41,802 bases of DNA from an uncultured Schlesneria sp. (GTDB lineage: Bacteria; Planctomycetota; Planctomycetia; Planctomycetales; Planctomycetaceae), in NCBI GenBank assembly GCA_903858935.1, contig CAIOKO010000280.1, forward strand, positions 1 through 41,802. The letters run 5' to 3'. Shown one piece after another: positions 23,600 to 32,533 of the stretch. The position numbers and the translations under genes were made by a program. How positions within the stretch are numbered: the first letter of the stretch is position 1; each line of letters starts with the position of its first letter. A model generated the notes under the pieces. The model saw only the letters and a list, made by a program, of their open reading frames with translations. It did no database searches and had not been told where the DNA came from.

Positions 23600-26329
23600 T
23601 CAACGCGCGACGAACTCGTTTCGAACCCAGCCGTCGCCGATCCCTTCGAAATGACCCAAGGTCCAATCGTGAGTTTCGTTCAGAATCTGGAATTCGGCCC
23701 CGTCGCGCAGCGGCTGATCAAAGGCCGCTTCGTACGAAGTGTCAGTCCCCTTTCGGGCTGTTGTTTCGCCGGTGATCACGCCACGGCGAAAGCCAGTGAT
23801 TTCGGTGTCGCTTAAGGCCGCATCAAGACCGATTGCCAGACTGCAAAACACGAGCAGAGCAATCGGAAGCGAGAGGCGAGAAACGCGAAGGAAGGCCGCC
23901 ACTGCCAAGGCGACCGCGGCCAGTGATAAGCCCCAGAAAAAGGCATAGACTTTTGCAGGAAATGAAAGCCAATCGGTCCAGAACAGGACATGGCTCCACC
24001 AGGCATCTGGCGGCTCCGCAAGCCGGCCGGGTGCTGCAGCCAGTGCTTGTTCAAGATTAGCCGCCAGGTAGGGGTAGCCAGGGAGATACGGTTTGGCTTT
24101 GCGATAATTCAAGATAGCCCGCCCGTAGTCCCCTGCTCGGTAGTAGGCGTTGCCAAGATTGTAATAGACCGCCCCATTACGAAGTCCGTCAGCGAGAATC
24201 GATTCCAGGACTTGTGCCGATTCGCGGTATTCTTCCGGGGATTTGGCACCATCGAAGAGTTCAAGTGCGCGAACAAACGATCGCTCGTAGCTTCCCGGTT
24301 CGGCGGCGATGACTTCACCAGAGACGAGGCCGTTCAAGAGCAAGCAGATTATCACGAGAGACCGCACGTTAACGCCACGTTCCAATCGCGGCGTGATACT
24401 CGAAATCAGTTTTGCGGTTTCATCGATTGCTCTGACGGGATCTGTCGATTGGCCTGCTCCATACTCAGCAGATTCGATAGATTCCAGCAATTTGACAATC
24501 GCCATTCGATCGCCGTCGTTTACCGATGCTTCTACCAATGCTGTATTAACATCGGCAGCAGTCAGCCCTTCAGCGACCCGGCCTTGAACGTCAGCAACCA
24601 GGCCGACAATTGCTGATCGAACCTGCCTTAATGCCTCTGTCGATTGTCCTTTGTTTGCCAGCAATCTCGCGTCCGCCAGTCGCCGCGTAGCTGCGCTTCG
24701 CGCCTGTTGACGGCGGACGCGGCCGGCATCAGATGACCTTCGCCGATAAAGAGTCACAAGGCCGAGAAGAGATACTGCGGCACACCAGACTCCCAAGGCG
24801 GCTTCACTCCAGGCGATCAGGCTGATTCGTTGATCGCGAACCTGTGAAGGGTCCGTAATATTTTGAAAGATCCCTTCAGCTCGACTTTTAATCGACGTTG
24901 AACCGATCGTCGGTCGAGTCCCAATCAGTTCGCCACTGTTCAGTCGTTCGGCTTCGGTGATTTCCAGCGGAATCGCCGCCGTTTGAATGTTCTCGAACTC
25001 CTCGGTTTGAGTATTAAACGCAGAAACTGTTATCACGGGGATGCCCGTACCCGGGCGTTTTGGCCGCATCGCATAGACGAATTTCTTACGAGTTCCATCG
25101 ATGCGTCCCGTAGGGCTTTTATCGATCAGATCGAAGTCGGCGTCGAGCTCTGGAATGGCGGTCAGATCCGGAGCCGAGATCAGTTCCAGTGAACCACTTT
25201 GCAGACCCCGTTCAAGTTCAAGTGTCAGTGTGAGCGGATCGCCCACTCGCAGTTTGGCAGGGCTGGCCGATGCAAAGACTTTATAGTCCCCAATCCCGCC
25301 ACAAAAAGTCACAGGTCGAGGCATCGGAACCTCGCGAACTTCAATGTTGACTGCAGATCCGCTCGCCACAAGGCGACGAGCGGTGTATTCCTTCCGCTGC
25401 TGGCCCGTAACAAATGTTCCTTTGACAAGTGCGGGCCCCAGTGAATAATTACCCGTCCGTTCGGCAGTCAGCGTACGGGAAAGTTCATAGACAAAGTACT
25501 TGATTTTCTTTCCATCAAGTCCATCGCGAATTTCCCGATCTTTTCGCAAGTTGAACACCGCGGCGCGAGGCCCGTCAAAAAACGACCCCGATCGTGTACT
25601 TACGTCGTTTAAGGTAAAGCCGACACCGTCGTCTGCGACGAGAGGTTGTAGCCAACTCGCCTTGTCTGCTGCAGCTAATCCCGCTGGCGGATCAACCCAG
25701 TTCACCTGCAAATGCGGAGGTCGCCTTTGAAGCGGTGCTAACGGATCGGTTTTGGCATTGTCGGGAAGTGGCTGAACAAGGACGCGTAGCGTCACGTCGA
25801 ATGATTGAGTCGGGTACACCTTGGTCTGGCTCGTCTTTATTTCAGCAATGACGAGGTCCTGTTCTTCGGCTTCGATGACTTTCAACGGCACTTCACTGCT
25901 CGTAAGCGTTTTGCCTTCGATCGTGATTTTTGACGCGGGAACCATCAATTCGCCAGCCGACTTGGGGGTCAATCGGTATTGATAGATATGACTTAAAACG
26001 TTTGACTTGGTCACTTTTCCGTTAATGATCGAAATCGACGATTGGTCACGTGACTGATCTCCCGTTGCCACGACATCGAACAGTTCTTTTATCGCCGAAA
26101 GATCAGGAGCCGGCGGATTCTGGACATTACGGATTTCGATCTGATAGTCGATACTGTCTCCGATAAAGATCTCTTCCGAACTCGTGACGGCCAGAATTTC
26201 CGGAGTCTCTGCAGCCTCTGTCCTTTGAGCCGTCAACCAAAGACAGACCGTCGCCAGGATCAGGACAACGGCCCGTAATCCTGACTGATGAGGTGGTTTG
26301 AGATTGTGTCGAAGTTCCAAGTCTGTCAT
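23600..26329 (-). CDS. batD: BatD-BatE fusion protein (BatD, TPR, SH3-like)
   Basis: The 909-residue protein has a signal peptide (about 20-40), then BatD-type beta domains ('EIFIGDSIDYQIEIRN', 'TKVYPTQSFDVTLRVLVQPL', 'LRVGDPLTLTLELERG'), a membrane segment near 510-530 (AALGVWCAAVSLLGLVTLY) and a helical cytoplasmic part. A second signal-like hydrophobic stretch appears near 650 (VRSLVIICLLLNGLVSGEV), followed by a TPR unit (YNLGNAYYRAGDYGRAILNY), two more membrane segments and an SH3-like tail ('ARKGTDTSYEAAFDQPLRDG'), the layout of BatE. Thus it looks like BatD and BatE joined. The ATG at 26329 overlaps the upstream stop by one base (TGATG), so translation is likely coupled. Bat proteins are linked to envelope stress or oxygen tolerance; the mechanism is unclear. 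Confidence 0.88.
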   Translation of the reverse strand: MTDLELRHNLKPPHQSGLRAVVLILATVCLWLTAQRTEAAETPEILAVTSSEEIFIGDSIDYQIEIRNVQNPPAPDLSAIKELFDVVATGDQSRDQSSISIINGKVTKSNVLSHIYQYRLTPKSAGELMVPASKITIEGKTLTSSEVPLKVIEAEEQDLVIAEIKTSQTKVYPTQSFDVTLRVLVQPLPDNAKTDPLAPLQRRPPHLQVNWVDPPAGLAAADKASWLQPLVADDGVGFTLNDVSTRSGSFFDGPRAAVFNLRKDREIRDGLDGKKIKYFVYELSRTLTAERTGNYSLGPALVKGTFVTGQQRKEYTARRLVASGSAVNIEVREVPMPRPVTFCGGIGDYKVFASASPAKLRVGDPLTLTLELERGLQSGSLELISAPDLTAIPELDADFDLIDKSPTGRIDGTRKKFVYAMRPKRPGTGIPVITVSAFNTQTEEFENIQTAAIPLEITEAERLNSGELIGTRPTIGSTSIKSRAEGIFQNITDPSQVRDQRISLIAWSEAALGVWCAAVSLLGLVTLYRRRSSDAGRVRRQQARSAATRRLADARLLANKGQSTEALRQVRSAIVGLVADVQGRVAEGLTAADVNTALVEASVNDGDRMAIVKLLESIESAEYGAGQSTDPVRAIDETAKLISSITPRLERGVNVRSLVIICLLLNGLVSGEVIAAEPGSYERSFVRALELFDGAKSPEEYRESAQVLESILADGLRNGAVYYNLGNAYYRAGDYGRAILNYRKAKPYLPGYPYLAANLEQALAAAPGRLAEPPDAWWSHVLFWTDWLSFPAKVYAFFWGLSLAAVALAVAAFLRVSRLSLPIALLVFCSLAIGLDAALSDTEITGFRRGVITGETTARKGTDTSYEAAFDQPLRDGAEFQILNETHDWTLGHFEGIGDGWVRNEFVAR

Positions 26330-29217
26330 CACCAATCCTTGTCAACAGGCACTCTGCCGAGAAACTGCCCCTTGAGCTTTCGATCTCGCTCACGTTTTTC
26401 CTGCTGTCGTTCCCGGACCTTACGCAGAGCGTCTTCCATCCGGTCCTGTGAGGCCTGTGACTGTTGTTTTTGCTGATCCTGTTTCTTTGAATTCTGGTCG
26501 TCGTTTTTGTTCTGATCCTGTTTTTTTTCGTCAGATTTCTGTTGATCGTCTTTTTTGTCGTCACCCTGCTTCTGATCGTCTTTTTTCTGATCTTCGTTCT
26601 TATCCTGGTCTTGCTTGTTCTGATCCTGCTTCTGTTCGTTCCTGGGTTGCGTCTTCTGGATTTCTTCCAGGATTCTACGTGCCTCTTCAGCATGGGCAGC
26701 TGCCTGTGGAAGATCTTTTCCTTTCATTGATTTGATGGCCGACTCCATCTCTCCCACTGCCTGTGGACCAAGTTCAATCGCCTTAAGATAGCCTTCCTTT
26801 GCCGCTTGTGTCTCTGCAGTTTGTATTTGTCCATTGGGGGTATCGTTCGGATCTTCCTTGAGATCTTTGTTATCGGCCCCAGCATCTTGAGCCGATGCGG
26901 CGCTTTCCATCTGACTAAGCTCGGACTGTGCCTTGGGAATTAACAGCTGCGTTCGCTTGAGAGTTTTCGACTGGACCTCTTCCAGTTTCGATAAATCCTC
27001 GTCGCTAATTTCACGACCTTGTGAATCGTGAGGGGAAGACGACGTTGGTGGCTGTTGGACGTTCTGGCTCACCGAGTTCGTAGTATTCGTGTCGCCAGAA
27101 TTTTGGTTGCTCCCCTGTGAATCATGCGGGTCAGAATTACCGGGCTTTAGTACTCCGGCAATCACCGTCTGGTCAGCCAGGTCTTTCGCGAGCAGCGGGT
27201 GAAAGGGAATCACCGCCTCCCAGATCTTATCCAGTTCGTCGATGACCGTTTGTTGATCAGTCAACGCTTTCGCAGGCTCTTTGGCACCCAGTCGCCGGGA
27301 TGCCGAAGTCATCTTTTCTCCGGCCGCGTCAGCCCAGCTTTGAAGTAACTTGATCCCTTCTTCCAACTCCTTTGAAACAGCGTTTGCAGCCCCCGCTTGA
27401 GGATCAGTTTGAGGGCGTAGCTCGGTCTCAATCTTTTCGCGTAATGTCGGGAGTTCTTCTCGAAGTTCTTCCTGGGCTCGCTTCAATTCCGCGAACATGT
27501 CGGAAGGGGCCAGTTCAGGCAGTTGCATGACCGTTTCTTTTAAAGCCGACTGAGTCTGAATCAGAAACTCAAGGAATTTCACCAGATTCGATTCGTCCCG
27601 ACGCTTCTGACGTTCTCGTTCTCGCCACTTGTCGGTGTAGTACTTAATCCATTGCCGAACCAGTTCAATGTTACGCCGGGCCGGTGCGTGGTCCGACTGC
27701 AACTCTAAACAGTGCCGGTAAGCTTGAACGGCATGAGACAACTGATCGAGGATTTCTTTCTGCTTATCCGGGGGGACTAATTCAGGTTGCTCGCCGCTGA
27801 GCGACCGAGCTTTTTCCGCAGCCAGCGTACCGAGATTGAAATGTGCAGCAGTCGCGACCGATCGGTCCTGGCTGAGTCCTGCCCGGAGATAACATTCACG
27901 AGCATGTTCCAGATCACCTTTGCGGTGTGCGGCACAGGCTTCGTCATAGGCCGCGATCGCCGTCGCGGCGGATTTTCGCTTATCAAGTTCTTCACCCGCA
28001 GCCGCAAACTCCGTTTTGGCCTCGTCGTATTGTTCCTTGGAATAAAAACGCAATCCGTTACGGATGGCGGCACTCGGCTCCGTCGCGCTGCAGACAGAGA
28101 CCAGACTATTCAACATAAAAAGAACGGCGATTGCCGCGTTTGATCGCGAATTTGCTTTCATTTGCGACTGCTTCCCGTTTTGTGGCTTTACAGGTTTCTG
28201 GTCATATTGAGGCAACGTCGCCGCATTGCGATAGAGAGGTATCCACAGATCGATCAAGAGTGCTGCCAGGGCCATGGCAAGGAAAATCTGAAATCGTTCT
28301 GAACGTCGAATCTTTTGTTGAGTTGCGGAATCGGGACCGTGTCGGCCCTGAAGATGGTTGGTATACAGTTCGCCTAAATCGTAGGCGCGAGTTCCTGCGG
28401 GGACATAGACGCCGGACGTGTTCAGTGCGATCTGTTCCAGCAAGTTACCATCAAGTTTGCTCCAGACCTGTTCACCCTGGTATTCGATGTACGACTTTTT
28501 GTCACCCTTTTGAGGAATTCTCGCTCCTCTTTCAGCGTCACCTAACCCGATAGTAAAGATCGTGACGTGGCGTTCTCGCGCCACTGCAGCCGCTTCCAGC
28601 GGATAAGATTGCTGGTCATCACCATCGGTAATCAAAATCATCGCCTGATCACGATCTGCATTGGTATGAAAAACTTCAAGCCCCTTACGGATCGCATCAC
28701 CAATTGCAGTGCCACCTCGAGGGGCGCTATCCGGGTCGAGTTCTTCAAGCGACCGACGAAACGAATCGTAATCGACGGTTAACGGGCATTTGACAACAGC
28801 CTGTCCGGCAAAGGCAATCAGGCCGACCCGCTCACCTTGCAATCGATTGAGCAGCGATGACACGTCAGCCTTGGCTCGACCCAATCGCGATGGAGGGACG
28901 TCATCGGCCAGCATCGATCGAGAGACATCAATCAATACATAAAGGTCTGCACCGCGCGGAATGACCTGTTCGTACTCGGTTCCAAACCGCGGCCCGGCAA
29001 GTGCCACGAGTCCCGTCACGATCGCGATTTCACGGAGTAACAGCTTAATCCAGAAGCGTACAGCAGACTCGGCCGGAAGGATTCGCGACCACATCGCCTG
29101 CGAAGCAAAGGCTTCACGAGCCCGCCGTCTCCGCCGATTTGAATTCAGCGCAAGCGCGAGCCACGCCGCACAAAGCGGTAGAATCCAATACAAATACTCA
29201 GGGTGTTGCCATTCCAT
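26329..29217 (-). CDS. batB: BatB-BatC fusion protein (VWA plus TPR)
   Basis: Residues 1-330 form a BatB: two N-terminal membrane segments (8-24 and 55-76), a von Willebrand factor A domain with metal-site motif D97-x-S-x-S101, GGTAIGDAI (168-176) and ITDGDD, and a third membrane segment (309-328). A second signal-peptide-like segment follows at 353-379 (MKANSRSNAAIAVLFMLNSL), then TPR units (about 385-520) as in BatC, a coiled helical stretch, and a C-terminal tail of about 90 residues made almost only of Q, K, D, N and E. The total of 962 residues is about the sum of BatB and BatC. An internal ATG at 28161 opens the second signal segment. The stop overlaps the BatD start by one base. The gene follows a 247-bp gap carrying a repeat element. 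Confidence 0.88.
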   Translation of the reverse strand: MEWQHPEYLYWILPLCAAWLALALNSNRRRRRAREAFASQAMWSRILPAESAVRFWIKLLLREIAIVTGLVALAGPRFGTEYEQVIPRGADLYVLIDVSRSMLADDVPPSRLGRAKADVSSLLNRLQGERVGLIAFAGQAVVKCPLTVDYDSFRRSLEELDPDSAPRGGTAIGDAIRKGLEVFHTNADRDQAMILITDGDDQQSYPLEAAAVARERHVTIFTIGLGDAERGARIPQKGDKKSYIEYQGEQVWSKLDGNLLEQIALNTSGVYVPAGTRAYDLGELYTNHLQGRHGPDSATQQKIRRSERFQIFLAMALAALLIDLWIPLYRNAATLPQYDQKPVKPQNGKQSQMKANSRSNAAIAVLFMLNSLVSVCSATEPSAAIRNGLRFYSKEQYDEAKTEFAAAGEELDKRKSAATAIAAYDEACAAHRKGDLEHARECYLRAGLSQDRSVATAAHFNLGTLAAEKARSLSGEQPELVPPDKQKEILDQLSHAVQAYRHCLELQSDHAPARRNIELVRQWIKYYTDKWRERERQKRRDESNLVKFLEFLIQTQSALKETVMQLPELAPSDMFAELKRAQEELREELPTLREKIETELRPQTDPQAGAANAVSKELEEGIKLLQSWADAAGEKMTSASRRLGAKEPAKALTDQQTVIDELDKIWEAVIPFHPLLAKDLADQTVIAGVLKPGNSDPHDSQGSNQNSGDTNTTNSVSQNVQQPPTSSSPHDSQGREISDEDLSKLEEVQSKTLKRTQLLIPKAQSELSQMESAASAQDAGADNKDLKEDPNDTPNGQIQTAETQAAKEGYLKAIELGPQAVGEMESAIKSMKGKDLPQAAAHAEEARRILEEIQKTQPRNEQKQDQNKQDQDKNEDQKKDDQKQGDDKKDDQQKSDEKKQDQNKNDDQNSKKQDQQKQQSQASQDRMEDALRKVRERQQEKRERDRKLKGQFLGRVPVDKDW

Positions 29218-29249
29218 CTTGTCGTGCCAAAAACGCTAAAGAATTGAGA

Positions 29250-29419
29250 GTTTGGACCACTAATCTGCGCTAATCAGAAAATACCCGAGAAGACATGAAG
29301 TTGAAGAAAAGAATACTTCGAACAAACCAGACATGTCTCATTCAAGATGCTAGGCATTTCTCACCCTTCTTTGTCTTTTTCCGATTAGTGCCAATTAGCG
29401 AAGATTAGTGTTCCCAAAC
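29250..29419. repeat. Inverted-repeat (MITE-like) element C, 170 bp, inside Bat operon
   Basis: The left arm (29250-29281: GTTTGG, then CACTAATCTGCGCTAATC) pairs with the right arm (29376-29419), which ends GATTAGTG...CCAAAC. The right arm carries three ATTAG units. The element fills most of the 247-bp space between batA and the BatB-BatC gene. No open frame is supported inside. Confidence 0.65.
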
Positions 29420-29464
29420 CTCTTCCCGCTTTTCCTTTCTTTTTTTTATTCCGCGTTGACTTTC

Positions 29465-30541
29465 TCAGGGTAGCGAACGAAATCGGGTTTCGTTCAGGAC
29501 TCCGACAACCAAAGCCAAGGCAAGGCCTGGGCCGGCGAACCAGGGGAATAATTCCGTATACTCGGAATACTTTGTTTCATTGAATTGAGATTTTTCCAGA
29601 CGGTCGATTTTGGCGTAGACTTTGGTCAGGCCGGCAGAGTCCGAGGCATGGAAGTATTCTCCCCCTGAAGTACTCGCAATTTCTCGTAACAGTTCTTCAT
29701 CTATTCGAAACTGAGCGGGGACGAGGACCCGTTTTCCGAATTCATCTTCTTTCGGAACTCGCACGACGCCGTTTCGGCCTATCCCGATCGTATACACTTT
29801 GATGTCAGAATCGCGGGCGATCCCGGCTGCTTCTCGAGGATCGATCGCTCCGGCATTATTGTCACCATCGGTGAGAAGAACGAGAACTTTGCTTTTCGCT
29901 TTTGTTCCGCGTAGTCGATCGACACCCAACGCCAATCCATCTCCAATCGCTGTCGCCAGGTCCTCCTGCAGGGCCTGTGCATTGATGACTTTTCCCTTCC
30001 GGTCACGGATCGGTTTGGGGATTTCCAGCCCGTGAACGATGTCAACAAGTGCTCCATGATCGAGAGTTAATGGACATTTGCTGTCGGCGAATCCACCGAA
30101 CGCCACAACGCCGACAAGATCGTCTTTACGCCCCGCAAGGCCACTTGCGCGCGACCCAAGTACGAATTCGGAAATGACATGCTTCACCGCTTCCAGTCGG
30201 CTGACGTCCTTTCCTTCAAGCTGAAAGTCGATCGCTTCCATCGAACCCGAAATATCCAGCACCAGCTCGATGGCAATCCCTTCTCCCGTAACTCGAGATT
30301 CGGATTTACCCGACTGTGGCCGGGCGAGACCGGTGATGATCAGACAAAGCCCCAGTCCATAGACGAGCGGCATCAAACGACGGATCCGTTGCATCAGTGT
30401 TACGGGTAGACCCTTAAGGTCAGCGATGCTGGAAAAGATCGCAGCCGACCGTGACTTCCGCCTTAGCCTGGACCAGCCAAGTATGGGAACCAAAGGAATG
30501 AGAAGCATGCAAAGCCACGAATAAAAGCGAAACGAGTCCAT
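29465..30541 (-). CDS. batA: BatA-like VWA-domain membrane protein
   Basis: The 358-residue protein has two N-terminal membrane segments (7-22, 57-72), a von Willebrand factor A domain with a complete metal-ion-dependent adhesion motif (D96-I-S-G-S100, then the TAIGDGLALG threonine site and LLTDGDNNAG), and a C-terminal membrane segment (FPWFAGPGLALALVVGVL). This is the BatA layout, with the VWA domain exposed to the periplasm. Such domains bind protein partners in a metal-dependent way, and the MoxR ATPase is thought to remodel VWA complexes. It starts 3 nt after the stop of the upstream lipoprotein gene, so translation is probably coupled. A 247-bp gap follows it within the operon. Confidence 0.92.
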   Translation of the reverse strand: MDSFRFYSWLCMLLIPLVPILGWSRLRRKSRSAAIFSSIADLKGLPVTLMQRIRRLMPLVYGLGLCLIITGLARPQSGKSESRVTGEGIAIELVLDISGSMEAIDFQLEGKDVSRLEAVKHVISEFVLGSRASGLAGRKDDLVGVVAFGGFADSKCPLTLDHGALVDIVHGLEIPKPIRDRKGKVINAQALQEDLATAIGDGLALGVDRLRGTKAKSKVLVLLTDGDNNAGAIDPREAAGIARDSDIKVYTIGIGRNGVVRVPKEDEFGKRVLVPAQFRIDEELLREIASTSGGEYFHASDSAGLTKVYAKIDRLEKSQFNETKYSEYTELFPWFAGPGLALALVVGVLNETRFRSLP

Positions 30542-30544
30542 GAC

Positions 30545-31585
30545 TCAGACCTCCCCGGCAGAAAGAGTCGTCGCAGCGGTGTCGGACGTTCGCAAGTCGA
30601 CGAATTCACGCGCACGCAGGATCGATAGTTCAATCTGAGTTTCATCCGGCTTTTGGGCCGCATATTTCACCATGTCTGCCGCTTCAAGAAATTCCTTCAA
30701 TCGAGTCGATCGTTCTGCCGTGAAGACATCTTTTGATCGCATCGCTTGCAGGAATTCTTCGGTTGTCTGCTCAGGTGCCCGCAAACCTGTCGTCCCCTCG
30801 ATAAATTGACGAACGATCCCCGTCAAACGAAGGTAAAATTCTTTGACCATTCCCTGCGAAGGAAGCTTTTCGGCCAAGAGAGCCGCAAGAGCCGCGTGAG
30901 CGATTTCTTCCGGAGTCTGTTTTGGTGGCTCAACAACTTGAGACTTATTTCGTCGCCGAATCCAGAAGGCGAGACTCGCAGCGATGGCACCAGCCACGGC
31001 AAGCAACCGCCAATACCAGCTTGTCGACTGCTGAAGCGGGCGCGGCGGAAGCATCGGTTCCAGATCGGCCAGATTTGGCAGGGTGTCACCGAGCTCGGAT
31101 GTAACATTCACTTCCAGTGGCTCTGATTCAATCGCTGAGGTTTGTCCTCGGGCTTCCGAATTTGGGCGATTGTCGACAAATTCAATGGCCAGCGATCGAA
31201 TCAAATGTCGACCGGCATGCGCCGGTTCCAGTTGATAACGGAAACGATGAGTCGTGGGCGAGCCGGGCTGCGGATTTGGTAAAGCGAGTTTCTTTTCCGA
31301 ATAATCGCGAACGAGGAAGTCTCCGACCGCTTGGCCGAATGTCAGGGGCGTGACTTCGACGCCCGGCTGCGCGATGACTTCCACTTCCATCTCAACCAGA
31401 TCGGAAAGTCGTGGTTCAGGCGGCGTGACACGGATCGTCAGCTTAACCGGTCCCTTTTCGGTGACTCGTTCGAGTGCATCCTTTTTCGCGGCCGAGGCGG
31501 GTGGGTTTGTACCGTCACGCTGACACCCAATCAGCGTCACTAACGATAACGCGATCGTGAATGAAAAAAGTCGCCAGCGACTCAT
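30545..31585 (-). CDS. Lipoprotein with BatD-like beta domain and C-terminal helical domain
   Basis: The 346-residue protein has a lipoprotein signal (lipobox LIGC, Cys21), then a beta domain (about 45-160) with 'VKLTIRVTPPEPRLSDLVEMEVEV' in pieces resembling BatD modules. A membrane segment lies near 190-208 (WRLLAVAGAIAASLAFWI), followed by a cytoplasmic helical domain ('FYLRLTGIVRQFIEGTTGLRAPEQTTEEFL') similar to those of DUF4381-type proteins in MoxR operons. A lipobox together with an internal membrane helix is unusual. Its start codon overlaps the DUF58 stop by four bases (ATGA), and batA follows after 3 nt, so it is an integral operon member. Role: probably a membrane partner of the VWA proteins, by context. 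Confidence 0.82.
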   Translation of the reverse strand: MSRWRLFSFTIALSLVTLIGCQRDGTNPPASAAKKDALERVTEKGPVKLTIRVTPPEPRLSDLVEMEVEVIAQPGVEVTPLTFGQAVGDFLVRDYSEKKLALPNPQPGSPTTHRFRYQLEPAHAGRHLIRSLAIEFVDNRPNSEARGQTSAIESEPLEVNVTSELGDTLPNLADLEPMLPPRPLQQSTSWYWRLLAVAGAIAASLAFWIRRRNKSQVVEPPKQTPEEIAHAALAALLAEKLPSQGMVKEFYLRLTGIVRQFIEGTTGLRAPEQTTEEFLQAMRSKDVFTAERSTRLKEFLEAADMVKYAAQKPDETQIELSILRAREFVDLRTSDTAATTLSAGEV

Positions 31586-32466
31586 CGTTGCCGCTCCCGA
31601 GCTCGAAAGAATTTCTGCAAGCTCTGGGCGTAAGGCTGATCGGTTCGGATCGCAAGTCGATCGACGTTGGCTCGTCGTAACCGTTCCGTCAGTGTCCGCT
31701 CGCGCTCGTCGGCAGCCTTGGCAAACAGAGCACGAACATGAGGGTTTCGAGTATCCAGTTCGAGCAGTTCATCCGTTTCCGCATCACGTAGCGTCAGAAA
31801 CCCCACATCCGGCAATGTCGCTTCGCGAGGATCGCCCAATGTAACCGCAACACAATCATGTCGACGGTTGGCAATTGCCAACGCCCGAGAACAATCCGGT
31901 CCCAGAAAATCGCTCATCAAAAACAAAACGCATTTCCGACGTTGCACGTGACCCAGGTATTCGAGTGCCTTCGTGATGTCCGTCTGTGCTTTGACAGGTT
32001 CGGTAGCCAGTAATTCGCGGATCAATCGCAGTACGTTGGCTCGACCTTTTCGGGGAGGGATGTATTTGATGACGTCGTCAGCGAAAAACAGCAGCCCGAC
32101 CTTGTCGTTATTTTTGAGCGCCGTGAACATCAACACGGCAGCGACCTCAACAGCCGTTTCCATTTTACTTAATCGCTGCGAACCGAACGCGCCGGAAGCC
32201 GACACATCAACAACCAGCAGAACGGTCATTTCCCGTTCTTCACAGAACGTTTTGACGTAGGGGTTTCCAGTTCGCGCCGTGACGTTCCAATCAATCGATC
32301 GAATTTCATCACCGGGTACGTACTCTCGCACAGCGTGGAATTCCATTCCCCGCCCCTGAAATGCGCTGAGATATTCACCCGCCAGCAGATCGTTGACCTG
32401 TCGTTTGGCAACGATCTGAATCCGGCGAACATCTTTTAAGACTTCTTCAAGATTTCGTGCGGACAT
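31582..32466 (-). CDS. DUF58 domain protein of MoxR operon
   Basis: The 294-residue protein has the DUF58 core REYVPGDEIRSIDWNVTAR (48-66), followed by a VWA-like fold with DVSAS (87-91) and a later MSDFLGP segment. There is no signal peptide or membrane helix, so it is a soluble cytoplasmic form. DUF58 proteins nearly always travel with MoxR ATPases and VWA proteins. The ATG at 32466 is preferred over a TTG at 32481 that would add five residues; GGA lies about six bases before it. The start is 67 bp after the moxR stop and its own stop overlaps the next start by four bases. Confidence 0.92.
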   Translation of the reverse strand: MSARNLEEVLKDVRRIQIVAKRQVNDLLAGEYLSAFQGRGMEFHAVREYVPGDEIRSIDWNVTARTGNPYVKTFCEEREMTVLLVVDVSASGAFGSQRLSKMETAVEVAAVLMFTALKNNDKVGLLFFADDVIKYIPPRKGRANVLRLIRELLATEPVKAQTDITKALEYLGHVQRRKCVLFLMSDFLGPDCSRALAIANRRHDCVAVTLGDPREATLPDVGFLTLRDAETDELLELDTRNPHVRALFAKAADERERTLTERLRRANVDRLAIRTDQPYAQSLQKFFRARERQR

Positions 32467-32533
32467 CGAAAATCCATGCAATCCTGATTCAAGAGTTCAA
32501 AATTCCAAAGTCGGCAGATCCAATGGCATCAGT

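Noticed and set aside
23990-24616. A 208-codon plus-strand frame inside the BatD-BatE gene
   Set aside because: It lies antisense to a well-supported coding region with TPR and membrane segments; it has no ribosome site or recognisable domain.
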